This document shows positions 52,074 to 60,260 of a stretch of 64,000 bases of DNA, piece after piece. This DNA is from Arthrobacter humicola (GTDB lineage: Bacteria > Actinomycetota > Actinomycetes > Actinomycetales > Micrococcaceae). Positions within the stretch are counted from its first letter, which is position 1; each line of letters opens with the position of its first letter. The notes below the pieces were generated by a model. The model made no database searches. It saw only the letters and a list, made by a program, of their open reading frames with translations, and was not told where the DNA came from. Position numbers and translations under genes: made by a program. The stretch covers positions 434,001-498,000 of the forward strand of contig NZ_JAFKON010000002.1 of assembly GCF_022803015.1 (NCBI RefSeq), read 5' to 3'.

Positions 52074-53153
52074 ATGATCCGGCTCCGTAAGCTGGCGCGC
52101 GCCGCATCTCTACTGACCACCCCACTAGCTCCAGAAGACATTCTGTCGCTGTTCAATCCCGTGTTTTCCGCCCGCCAATTGCGCGGCGTGGTCACCAGGG
52201 TGGTTCCAGAAACGGCCGATTCCGCCACCATTTTCTTCCGTCCCGGCCGCGGCTGGCAAGCACATCTTGCCGGCCAGTGGGCCCGTATTGGCGTCGAGCT
52301 CGACGGTGTCCGCCACTGGCGGTCCTACTCGCTCAGCGCCCCCGCCGGACAGGACCCGGCAATCACCGTGACCGACATGGGCGCCGTGTCCGGGGCCCTC
52401 GTGCGCGGCACCAAGCCCGGCGACGTCCTGTTCCTGGCGCCCCCGCAGGGCGATTTCGTCCTTCCCGAGCATCCGCGGCCGCTGCTCATGCTCACGGCCG
52501 GCAGCGGGATCACCCCGGTGATGTCGATGATCCGCACGCTCGTTCCGCACCGCCCGGATTCGGACGTCGTCCTGATCCACACCGCCCGCACCGCCGCGGA
52601 CACCATCTTCCGTGAAGAACTCGCCGAGCTCGCCGACCAGTTCCCCAACCTGCGCGTCACGCACTGGTTCACTGGTGAGAGCGGACGGCTGGACTTCACC
52701 TCGGCCGCCGACCTGGACCGGCTCTGCCCGGACTGGCGCCAGCGCGCCGCCTACGCATGCGGTCCGGAAGGGTACCTCAACGACGCCGAGGCGTTGTGGG
52801 AGGCCGAAGCGGAGGACGCCCAGCAGGCCGCGGCCAGCTCGGGCACCCTGACCATCGAACGCTTCAGCACCAGCCTCGCCGGCGGCGCAGGGCACGACGG
52901 CGGCCTGGTCACCTTCGAGGCCTCCGACCGTGAAGTCGAGGCCGATGGCGACACCCCGCTGCTCGATGTCGGCGAGGACGCCGGCATCCTCATGCCCAGC
53001 GGCTGCCGGATGGGTATCTGCCACAGCTGCCTCATCCCGCTGCGGGCCGGCCACGTCCGTGACCTGCGCACCAACGAAGTGCACGGCGAGCCCGGCCAAC
53101 TAATCCAGACGTGCGTGTCGGCAGCCGCCGGCCCCGTTAACCTCGACCTCTGA
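52074..53153 (+). CDS. Ferredoxin reductase with C-terminal [2Fe-2S] domain (desaturase electron donor)
   Basis: 359 aa. FAD-binding domain with WRSYSLSAPAG (RxYS motif, ~82-92); NAD(P)H-binding domain with LLMLTAGSGITPVMSMIRTL (~138-157) and YACGPEGYLNDAEALW; plant-type ferredoxin domain with the cluster cysteines C-x4-C-x2-C in PSGCRMGICHSCLIPL plus the last cysteine in QTCVSAAAG. This architecture beside an acyl desaturase matches Rv3230c/DesA3 of mycobacteria, where it passes electrons from NADPH to the di-iron desaturase. It sits 13 bp upstream of that gene. Confidence 0.92.
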   Translation: MIRLRKLARAASLLTTPLAPEDILSLFNPVFSARQLRGVVTRVVPETADSATIFFRPGRGWQAHLAGQWARIGVELDGVRHWRSYSLSAPAGQDPAITVTDMGAVSGALVRGTKPGDVLFLAPPQGDFVLPEHPRPLLMLTAGSGITPVMSMIRTLVPHRPDSDVVLIHTARTAADTIFREELAELADQFPNLRVTHWFTGESGRLDFTSAADLDRLCPDWRQRAAYACGPEGYLNDAEALWEAEAEDAQQAAASSGTLTIERFSTSLAGGAGHDGGLVTFEASDREVEADGDTPLLDVGEDAGILMPSGCRMGICHSCLIPLRAGHVRDLRTNEVHGEPGQLIQTCVSAAAGPVNLDL

Positions 53154-53166
53154 GGAGTATCACCGC

Positions 53167-54378
53167 ATGACGATTGTTTCCAACAAACCGGACCTTTCCG
53201 ACGCCGACACCCCCGCCACCAGCGGTTCAGCGGACACAGCAAAGGTCGTCACGGTCGCGAAGACGCGGCCCGGAGCCCTCGCCGAAACCGGCAGCCCGCT
53301 GCTGCGCCCTCCCGCGGCCGCCCACCTCTCCGACGAGCAGGTGGCGGAGCTGGGGCGCGAACTCGACGCCATCAAGGATGACATCCTCGCCAAGCGCGGG
53401 TCCGCCGATGCCGCCTACATCCGCCGCATGATCAAGATCCAGCGCGGCCTGGAGCTCTCCGGCCGTGCCCTGCTCCTTGTCAGCAAGAAGAAGCCCGCCT
53501 GGTTCGCCGGCACCGCGCTGCTGAGCTTCGCCAAGATCCTGGAAAACATGGAACTTGGGCACAACATCCTGCACGGGCAGTGGGACTGGATGCGGGACCC
53601 GGACATCCACTCCACCACCTGGGAATGGGACTTCGTCACCCCCGCGCGCTCCTGGCAGCACACCCACAACGATCTCCACCACCGCTGGACAAATGTGGTC
53701 GGCAAGGACAACGACATCGGATACAACCTGCTGCGGATGGATCCGGACCAGAAATGGACTCCCTTCAACCTGGGCAACCCGCTGTACAACGCGCTGCTGG
53801 CACCGGTCTTCGAGTGGGGCATCGCGATCTACGACCTCGAACTGGTGGACTACAAAGAGGGCCGGAAGTCCAAGGAAGCCCTGACCAAGGACCTGAAGGC
53901 CCTCGGCCGCAAGGCACTGACGCAGTTCACCAAGGACTACGCCGCCACTCCCGCCGTCGCCATGCTGACCGGTTCCGGCAAGCAGGCCCTCTACGGCACG
54001 CTGACCGCCAACGCCGTCCGCAACGTGTGGGCGCACGCAGTGATCTTCTGCGGCCACTTCCCCGAAGGCACTGACACCTTCACCGAGGAAATGGTGGAGG
54101 GCGAGACCCGCGGTGACTGGTATGTGCGGCAGATGATCGGCTCGGCCAACATCTCCGGCTCCAAGTTCATGCACCTCATGACCGGCAACCTCTCGCACCA
54201 GATTGAGCACCACCTGTTCCCGGACCTTCCCTCGAACCGCTATGCGGAAGTGCAGCCGAAGGTGCAGGAGATCTGCAAGCGCTACGGACTGCCGTACACC
54301 ACGGGCCCGCTGCTGAAGCAGGTCGGCTCCACGTGGGCGAAGATCTTCAAGCTGGCCCTGCCGCCCAAGAAGGCCTAG
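53167..54378 (+). CDS. Membrane acyl-CoA/fatty-acid desaturase (DesA3-like)
   Basis: Introduces a cis double bond into saturated acyl chains. 403 aa. The three histidine boxes of membrane desaturases are visible: HNILHGQWDW (HxxxH), HTHNDLHHRW (HxxxHH-type) and SHQIEHHLFPDLP (HxxHH). Hydrophobic segments are short, with an ALLSFAKILENMELG stretch at ~118-135. AGGAG ends ~7 nt before the ATG. Paired with the upstream reductase and ending at a strong terminator. Oleate production from stearoyl-CoA is the likely role by analogy. Confidence 0.92.
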   Translation: MTIVSNKPDLSDADTPATSGSADTAKVVTVAKTRPGALAETGSPLLRPPAAAHLSDEQVAELGRELDAIKDDILAKRGSADAAYIRRMIKIQRGLELSGRALLLVSKKKPAWFAGTALLSFAKILENMELGHNILHGQWDWMRDPDIHSTTWEWDFVTPARSWQHTHNDLHHRWTNVVGKDNDIGYNLLRMDPDQKWTPFNLGNPLYNALLAPVFEWGIAIYDLELVDYKEGRKSKEALTKDLKALGRKALTQFTKDYAATPAVAMLTGSGKQALYGTLTANAVRNVWAHAVIFCGHFPEGTDTFTEEMVEGETRGDWYVRQMIGSANISGSKFMHLMTGNLSHQIEHHLFPDLPSNRYAEVQPKVQEICKRYGLPYTTGPLLKQVGSTWAKIFKLALPPKKA

Positions 54379-54416
54379 CAAACCCAGGCCGGCTCAGCCG
54401 GAGTGAAATCAGGAGA

Positions 54417-54450
54417 GGGGCGTCTGCCATCGCGGCAGGCGCCCCCTTTT
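54417..54450 (+). terminator. Intrinsic terminator of the desaturase operon
   Basis: GGGGCGTCTGCC pairs with GGCAGGCGCCCC (12 bp, one G-T) around ATCGC, followed by CTTTT; 38 nt after the desaturase stop. Confidence 0.85.
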
Positions 54451-54468
54451 CGTTGTGCCGGAACGTGC

Positions 54469-55116
54469 TCAGGATTTGCCCGCCACACCGAGGACGTGGG
54501 CCAGCCGCGGATTGCCGGGAAGCACCGAAAAGCCGAAGCGCTCGATGCCCTGCACGCTCAGGCCTGCCGCGGCGATCATGGCGGCGGTGTCACGGTTCGG
54601 GTGGCATCCGCCTGCCAGCCGGCCCCACAGCGGTGTGAGCAGGTCTTCGGCGGCCCCCAGCAGGCGGTGCGCTGAGCGGACGTGTTCGTAGAACAGCAGC
54701 AGGCCGCCGGGGCGCAGGACCCGGACCACCTCCGCCAGGGCGAGGGACGGGTCCGGCACGCTGCACAGCACCAAGCTGGAAACAACGACGTCGGCCGAGG
54801 CATCCGCCGCCGGCAGCGCTTCCGCCACGCCGTCCCTCACCGTGACGGGCACAGGCGCCCTGCCGGCGGCGGCGAGGGCCAGCGCACGGAGCGTGGGGTC
54901 CGGTTCGAGGGCCAGCACACCGGACACCGCGGAAGGGTAGAACGGGAAGGTGGCCCCGTAGCCCGCCCCGATTTCGATGACGAAGCCGTGCGCCGGCGCC
55001 ACGAGCCGGCGGCGGTGCTCTGCTGCGCCGCGGGCGTCCATCCGCGGACCCACCCGGGCATACGATCTCCCGAATGATGACTCACGGCGGGTGGTTTCCG
55101 GCATCGGGGCCTCCAA
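54469..55116 (-). CDS. Class I SAM-dependent methyltransferase
   Basis: 215 aa (or 211 from the second methionine). Motif I FVIEIGAGYGATFPFYPS (~46-63), acidic LALEPDPTLRALAL (motif II), VVVSSLVLCSVPDPSLALAEVVRVLRPGGLLLFYEH (motifs III/post-I) and HPNRDTAAMIAAAGL, as in methyltransferase type 11 proteins. Substrate unknown. The gene begins 4 bp after the copper ATPase stop on the same strand, so it is in that operon. Confidence 0.88.
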   Translation of the reverse strand: MEAPMPETTRRESSFGRSYARVGPRMDARGAAEHRRRLVAPAHGFVIEIGAGYGATFPFYPSAVSGVLALEPDPTLRALALAAAGRAPVPVTVRDGVAEALPAADASADVVVSSLVLCSVPDPSLALAEVVRVLRPGGLLLFYEHVRSAHRLLGAAEDLLTPLWGRLAGGCHPNRDTAAMIAAAGLSVQGIERFGFSVLPGNPRLAHVLGVAGKS

Positions 55117-55120
55117 CAGG

Positions 55121-57247
55121 TCAGCTGACCGCGGCCGGGTTGAGCTTAAGCCTGCGCAGCAACTGGGCGTTCAGGGCAACCACAATGGTCGACGCCGACA
55201 TCATCACGGCGCCCGCGGCGGGGGACAGGACAATTCCGGCGAAGGCGAGGACACCGGCAGCCAGCGGCACCGAGATGACGTTGTATCCGGTGGCCCACAC
55301 GAGGTTTTGCCACATCTTCCGGTAGCTCGCCCTGGAAAGATCGAGCATTGACAGCACAGCCCGCGGATCGTTGCCGGCCAGGACCACACCGGCGGATTCC
55401 GCGGCCACATCCGTGCCGCCGCCAATCGCGATCCCCACCTCCGCCCGTGCCAGCGCGGGGGAGTCGTTGACGCCGTCGCCCACCATGGCCACCTTCAGCC
55501 CGCGGCCCTGGAGCTCCGCCACTTTCTTGTCCTTGTCGGCCGGGAGTACCTCGGCGAACACTTCGTCGATGCCGAGCTCGGCGGCGACGGCGTGCGCCAC
55601 CTGCCGGGCGTCGCCGGTGACCATGGCCACCTTGATGCCGCGTGCCTGCAGGGCCCGGACGGCCTGGCGGGACTCGGGCCGCACGGCATCCTCGAGGCTG
55701 ACAGCACCCAGGACCCTGCCGCCGTCCACGACATGAAGCACCGCCGCGCCGCGCTCCAGCCAGGCGCCGGTCGTGGCGGCCAAATCCGACGGCTCCGGCA
55801 GACCCAGCTCCCGGAGCAGGGCCGGACCGCCCACCTGGACCGTGCGGCCGTCGACCGTGGCGCGGACTCCGCGGCCAGTCAGCGACGTGAACCCGTCCGC
55901 CGTCGGAAGCTTCAGTCCCCGTTCACGGGCCGCGGCAACGATTGAGCGGGCCAGGGGATGCTCACTGTCAGCCTCCACGGCGGCCGCGAGTGCCAGCACC
56001 GTATCCTGCGCAGCGTCTTGGCCGGTTGTTCCCGCGTCTGCGGCGGCGACTTCCTTGAGTTCCGGTTCGCCCCTGGTCAGGGTTCCGGTCTTGTCGAACA
56101 GCACGACATCGACTGTCCGCATGCGCTCCAGCGCCATCCGGTTCTTGATCAGGACGCCCGCCCGGGCGGCGCGCTCGGTGGAAATGGCGATGACGAGCGG
56201 GATGGCAAGGCCGAGGGCGTGGGGGCAGGCGATGACCAGGACAGTGACGGTGCGGGTGACCGCGTCTCCTAGGCTGCCCATCAGGGTCCAGAAGATGAAC
56301 GTCAGGACGCCGGTGCCGGCCGCGAAGTAGAAGAGGAAGGCCGCAGCCCGGTCGGCCAGGGCCTGGGCCCGGGAGGAGGAGGCCTGCGCCTCGGCCACGA
56401 GGCGCCGGATCCCGGCGAGGGCCGTGTCCTCGCCGATGGCCGACACCCGGACCCGCACGGAGTTGTCAGTGGCGATGGTGCCGGCCACCACGGGATCCCC
56501 CGGGGCCCGCAGGACGGTTTTTGATTCGCCCGTGATCATGGATTCGTCGAATTCGGCCTGCCCGCCGCTGACGGTGCCGTCGGCCGGCATCCGGCCGCCG
56601 GGGCGGACCAGGATGGTGTCCCCGGCACGGAGTTCGGCGAGGCTGACGGTCTCCGTGCCGGCGGCCGTGACGCGTTCCGCTTCGTCGGGCAGCAGCGCCG
56701 CCAGGGCATCCAGCGCACCCTGCGCCGAGCCGAGGGCGCGCATCTCGATCCAGTGGCCCAGCAGCATGATGGGGACCAGCAGCGCCAGCTCCCACCAGAA
56801 GTCGAGATCGAAACCGCCGATGCCGAGGCTGGTCACCCAGGAGGCGATAAAGGCGACGCTGATGGCCATGGCAATCAGCAGCATCATCCCCGGTTTTCGC
56901 GTCTTCAGTTCATTGAGTCCGCCCTGGAGGAACGGACGGCCGCCGTAGAGGTAGATCGCCGTGCCGAAGACCGGCGGGATCCATGCTGAGCCGGGGAAGG
57001 CGGGAGGAGCGTAGCCCAGGAGTTCCGCGAACATGGGGCTGAAGAAGACCACCGGCACGGCCAGGGCCAGGGACAGCCAGAACCTGTCCCTGAACATCGC
57101 GACGCTGTGCCCGGCATGCTGGCCGTGAGTGTGTACCGTGTGCTCGTCCGCGGCGGAGCCCACAGCATGGTTGCCGTGCGGCGTCCCGCCCGGGCGGTGG
57201 TTTCGGAGGCCCTGGTCCGCGCCGGGGCTGCTGTGCCGGTGTTCCAT
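55121..57247 (-). CDS. copB: Copper-translocating P-type ATPase (CopB/P1B-3 type)
   Basis: Exports copper (or silver) with ATP. 708 aa from ATG 57247, which has AGGAG 8 nt upstream; the in-frame ATG at 57277 has no ribosome site. His-rich N-terminus (HRHSSPG, HGNHAVG, HTVHTHGQHAGH) without CxxC metal-binding domains. CPH motif in IACPHALGLAIP, the P1B-3 signature; phosphorylation site DKTGTLTRG; TGES as ITGESKTV; HP motif in DSEHPLARS; GDGVNDSPAL. A CsoR-like operator lies just upstream. Confidence 0.93.
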   Translation of the reverse strand: MEHRHSSPGADQGLRNHRPGGTPHGNHAVGSAADEHTVHTHGQHAGHSVAMFRDRFWLSLALAVPVVFFSPMFAELLGYAPPAFPGSAWIPPVFGTAIYLYGGRPFLQGGLNELKTRKPGMMLLIAMAISVAFIASWVTSLGIGGFDLDFWWELALLVPIMLLGHWIEMRALGSAQGALDALAALLPDEAERVTAAGTETVSLAELRAGDTILVRPGGRMPADGTVSGGQAEFDESMITGESKTVLRAPGDPVVAGTIATDNSVRVRVSAIGEDTALAGIRRLVAEAQASSSRAQALADRAAAFLFYFAAGTGVLTFIFWTLMGSLGDAVTRTVTVLVIACPHALGLAIPLVIAISTERAARAGVLIKNRMALERMRTVDVVLFDKTGTLTRGEPELKEVAAADAGTTGQDAAQDTVLALAAAVEADSEHPLARSIVAAARERGLKLPTADGFTSLTGRGVRATVDGRTVQVGGPALLRELGLPEPSDLAATTGAWLERGAAVLHVVDGGRVLGAVSLEDAVRPESRQAVRALQARGIKVAMVTGDARQVAHAVAAELGIDEVFAEVLPADKDKKVAELQGRGLKVAMVGDGVNDSPALARAEVGIAIGGGTDVAAESAGVVLAGNDPRAVLSMLDLSRASYRKMWQNLVWATGYNVISVPLAAGVLAFAGIVLSPAAGAVMMSASTIVVALNAQLLRRLKLNPAAVS

Positions 57248-57294
57248 GGTGTGTGCTCCTGACGGATGCTCAGTCATCTGCGGCTACGCCCAAC

Positions 57295-57311
57295 ATACCC
57301 CCGGGGGGTAT
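57295..57311. promoter_or_regulatory. CsoR-like operator upstream of copB
   Basis: ATACCCCCGGGGGGTAT, 17 bp, symmetric around its centre, 48 bp before the chosen copB start. CsoR-family copper repressors bind such TACCCC-N-GGGGTA sites in actinobacteria and Bacillus. No csoR gene is visible in the window. Confidence 0.65.
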
Positions 57312-57404
57312 CTTTGGCAAGAGGGCATTTCCAGCCTCAGCGGACCTCGATAAGGCCCATCATCCCCAGGTCCCAGACCACCGGGGCGCCCGGCTTCCGC
57401 GGCG

Positions 57405-58778
57405 TCAGCTGATCAGCAGTCCCAGGGCCTCGGCCAGGTGGCCGACCTCGCGGACCGAGAAGCCCGCCGGAACCGGTCCGTGCCCGTTGGGGCTGGCCGG
57501 TACCACGGCATGGGTGAAGCCGAGCCGGTGCGCCTCCTGGATGCGCTGGTTGATGCCGGGCACCGGGCGGACTTCGCCCGCCAGGCCCACCTCGCCGAAG
57601 GCTATGAGCCGCTGGGGGAGCGGCTTCCTGGCCTTGGCCGAAGCCACCGCCAGGGCCACGGCGAGGTCCGTGGCGGGTTCGCTGAGCTTGACCCCGCCGA
57701 CCGTTGCCACGTACGAGTCGTCCTTGTTCAGCAGGCAGCCGGCGCGCTGCTGCAGGACGGCCAGCAGCATCGCGACGCGCGAGCTGTCGAGCCCGCTGGT
57801 GGCGCGGCGGGGCTGGGAGCTGGCACTCTCGGCGAGCAGCGCCTGCACCTCGGCCAGCAGCGGCCGGCGGCCCTCCAGCGTGACCGTGATGCAGGTTCCC
57901 GAAACGGGCTCCTTGGTCCGGGAGACGAACAGCCCACTGGGATCGGCGAGGCCCTCGATGCCGTCCTCGTTCAGATCGAAGCAGCCGACGTCATCGGTGG
58001 GTCCGTAGCGGTTCTTGACCGCGCGCAGCAGCCGCAGCCGCGAGTGCCGTTCGCCTTCGAACTGGCAGACGACGTCCACGAGGTGTTCCAGCAGCCGGGG
58101 CCCGGCGATGGAGCCGTCCTTGGTCACGTGCCCGACCAGCAGCGTGGTCATGTTGCGGCGCTTGGCCGCGGCGATCAGGGACGCCGCCACCTCGCGCACC
58201 TGGGACACGCCGCCGGCGCTGCCCTCGACGTCGGCGCTGCTGAGGGTCTGCACGGAGTCCACCACCAGCAGGCGTGGCTCCAGCTTCTCCACCTGCCCCA
58301 GGGCCTGCCCCAGGTCAGTTTCGGCAGACAGGTACAGGGATTCGGCGACGGCGTCGATCCGGTCCGCGCGGAGCTTGACCTGGGCCGCGGATTCCTCGCC
58401 GGTGATGTAGAGGACGTCCTGCGCCGTGCGGGCGAACTTGGCCGCAACGTCCAGCAGCAGCGTCGACTTGCCCACCCCGGGCTCGCCCGCCAGCAGGATC
58501 ACGGCGCCTGGCACCAGCCCGCCGCCGAGCACACGGTCGAGTTCATCCACGCCGGTGGGCAGGAACGCGGCGGTAGTGGCGTCGACGTCGGCGATCCGGC
58601 GGGCCGGTTCCAGGACCGTCGTGGCCGCCGTCGTCCGGGCGACGGCGGTGCCGGTCTCCTCCACGCTGCCCCACGCCTGGCACTCGCCGCAGCGGCCCAC
58701 CCACTTGGCCGTCGTCCAGCCGCATTCGGCGCATTTATAGCCGGGCGCCTTCGGCCCCCGGGAAGTCTTCGTAGCCAT
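57405..58778 (-). CDS. radA: DNA repair protein RadA
   Basis: RecA-like branch-migration factor. 457 aa. N-terminal zinc finger with four cysteines (YKCAECGW...GRCGECQAWG, residues ~14-36), Walker A AGEPGVGKSTLLLDVA (~97-112), Walker B in RLLVVDSVQTL, the RadA motif KNRYGPTDDVG (~252-262), and a C-terminal Lon-like part (VGGVKLSEPATDLAVALAVA, FGEVGLAGEVRPVPG). TAGTGT lies 6 nt upstream of the ATG. It does not sit next to disA here. Confidence 0.96.
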   Translation of the reverse strand: MATKTSRGPKAPGYKCAECGWTTAKWVGRCGECQAWGSVEETGTAVARTTAATTVLEPARRIADVDATTAAFLPTGVDELDRVLGGGLVPGAVILLAGEPGVGKSTLLLDVAAKFARTAQDVLYITGEESAAQVKLRADRIDAVAESLYLSAETDLGQALGQVEKLEPRLLVVDSVQTLSSADVEGSAGGVSQVREVAASLIAAAKRRNMTTLLVGHVTKDGSIAGPRLLEHLVDVVCQFEGERHSRLRLLRAVKNRYGPTDDVGCFDLNEDGIEGLADPSGLFVSRTKEPVSGTCITVTLEGRRPLLAEVQALLAESASSQPRRATSGLDSSRVAMLLAVLQQRAGCLLNKDDSYVATVGGVKLSEPATDLAVALAVASAKARKPLPQRLIAFGEVGLAGEVRPVPGINQRIQEAHRLGFTHAVVPASPNGHGPVPAGFSVREVGHLAEALGLLIS

Positions 58779-58784
58779 TGGTCC

Positions 58785-58790
58785 ACACTA
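58785..58790 (-). promoter_or_regulatory. Candidate -10 box (TAGTGT) of radA
   Basis: On the minus strand TAGTGT is followed by GGACCA and then the ATG at 58778: leaderless spacing. Confidence 0.4.
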
Positions 58791-58857
58791 TCGGGGGCCA
58801 GCGACAACAAGTGCGCCGGCGGCGGGGTCAGCAGGCCCGTGCCCCCAGCTGCAGCAG

Positions 58858-59985
58858 CTACAGCGGGGGCAGGATGTCCCGGGCTTCCTTGGAATCCAGC
58901 CCGGCGGCCTCGAGCAGGTCCACCATGAGCGGGCGGAACAACATGACCACCGTTTCGCCCTCCAGCCGCTGGACGTCCAGTATCCGCGGATGCAGCCGGC
59001 CTGCGATCTCCCGCAGCTCCGAGCGTGCTGTCCGCAGGTGGGCGCGGCGGGCGCCGTCGTGGACTTCCGCCAGGCCGAGCGAGAGCTCGTCGACGGCGGC
59101 GGCCGTCTCCTGCAGGACCTCGGCGATGTTCTGGGTGGCCTCGTCCGAGAGCGCCGCATGGTTGATGGCGCTGGTCAGTCGGCGCGCAAAGACCCGGCTG
59201 TTGCGCAGCGCGAGATCGATGTAGTCCAGCGACTGCTCCATCTGGTCCAGTTCGTCCCGGTGCCGCCGGTAGGCTGGGGCCAAGGTTGCCACTTCGCCGG
59301 AGGCACGCAGCGACTGGCGCATGGCGTCGACGAGCGGCTGGCAGTTCCGGCCCCGGATGAGGGCGTGCCAGGCCTGGGTGGAATCGCTGTAGCTCAGCGC
59401 CGAGGCGCATTCCCGCAGCACCTCGGCGAGCTCGTGCAGGAGCTTCTTGACGTCGCTGCGGGGTTCACGCCGCGGATCCTTGGGAACGAGGACGGTCATC
59501 AGCAGCGCGAACACTCCGCCCACCACGGCGTCGATGCTGCGGGTGAACGGGCCCCCGATCGGTGCGGGCAGGAGCACCACGAGCACCGACTGCAGGCCCA
59601 GTTGCGTCGTGAAAATCGTCCCGCTGTCCAGGAACCTGGCCAGCAGGATGGAGAAAAGGAGCACGACGGCGGCCTGCCAGATTCCGGAGCCCAGCCAGTG
59701 CAGCAGCAGGTCTCCGACCACGATTCCGAGCGTGCAGCCCAAGCCCACCTCGATGACGCGGCGCAGCCGGGGGTCGCGGGAAAAACCGAGCGCAATAAGG
59801 GATGACGTGGCCGCAAACAACGGCCCGCTGTGACCCAGGACGTATTCTGCGAAAGCGTAAGCGCCCACGGCGCAAGTGGTCATCTGGATGGCCGGGCCCA
59901 GGGAGTTCCGGCTCCGGACAAAGCCGGTGCGGACCCGGCCGCGCAGGAATCGTGCGCTTGCGGAGAGTCCAGTCGCGGAGGCCAT
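58858..59985 (-). CDS. FUSC-family membrane protein (aromatic-acid exporter-like)
   Basis: 375 aa. N-terminal half with about six hydrophobic segments (QMTTCAVGAYAFAEYVLG, LFAATSSLIALGFSRD, LGCTLGIVVGDLLLHWLG, AAVVLLFSILLARFL, LQSVLVVLLPAPIGG, DAVVGGVFALLMTVLV), a pattern with RLRRVIEVGLGCTLG typical of the FUSC/ArAE family; the C-terminal half is a soluble, helical bundle. Transport substrate unknown. ATG 59985 is chosen; TAGACT is 7 nt upstream, though GGAGGG within that gap could also serve as ribosome site. Confidence 0.85.
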   Translation of the reverse strand: MASATGLSASARFLRGRVRTGFVRSRNSLGPAIQMTTCAVGAYAFAEYVLGHSGPLFAATSSLIALGFSRDPRLRRVIEVGLGCTLGIVVGDLLLHWLGSGIWQAAVVLLFSILLARFLDSGTIFTTQLGLQSVLVVLLPAPIGGPFTRSIDAVVGGVFALLMTVLVPKDPRREPRSDVKKLLHELAEVLRECASALSYSDSTQAWHALIRGRNCQPLVDAMRQSLRASGEVATLAPAYRRHRDELDQMEQSLDYIDLALRNSRVFARRLTSAINHAALSDEATQNIAEVLQETAAAVDELSLGLAEVHDGARRAHLRTARSELREIAGRLHPRILDVQRLEGETVVMLFRPLMVDLLEAAGLDSKEARDILPPL

Positions 59986-59992
59986 GCCCTCC

Positions 59993-59998
59993 AGTCTA
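59993..59998 (-). promoter_or_regulatory. Candidate -10 box (TAGACT) of the FUSC gene
   Basis: TAGACT on the minus strand, 7 nt before the ATG. Ambiguous, because GGAGGG lies between the two. Confidence 0.35.
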
Positions 59999-60124
59999 TT
60001 TGCTGCGCCGGGACGGCCGGCACGGCAGGACACGGCACGGGCCGCGGGCACTGTGCGGCTGATACGACTGTGACGCACAGAACACAATGGCGGCCCGGCA
60101 TATGTAAGCCAATAGTCCCGCGTC

Positions 60125-60168
60125 GTTCACCGGCCGTTCACTTTGGTCCGCAATTCTCTTCACCTGGG
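60125..60168 (+). promoter_or_regulatory. PHO-box-like direct repeats upstream of pstS
   Basis: GTTCACCGGCC (60125) and GTTCACTTTGG (60136) are consecutive 11-bp units; CTTCACCTGGG at 60158 is in the same 11-bp phase two units on. This is the arrangement of PhoP-binding sites in actinobacteria, so pst expression is probably induced by phosphate limitation. pstS starts 93 bp downstream. Confidence 0.7.
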
Positions 60169-60260
60169 CCACTTACGGTCGGTAAAGGTACAAACCCGTA
60201 CGCATCCCTGCGGGCCTTCTCCGGGCCCGGCACTCACAGCCCTGGAAGGGGTACAACTCA

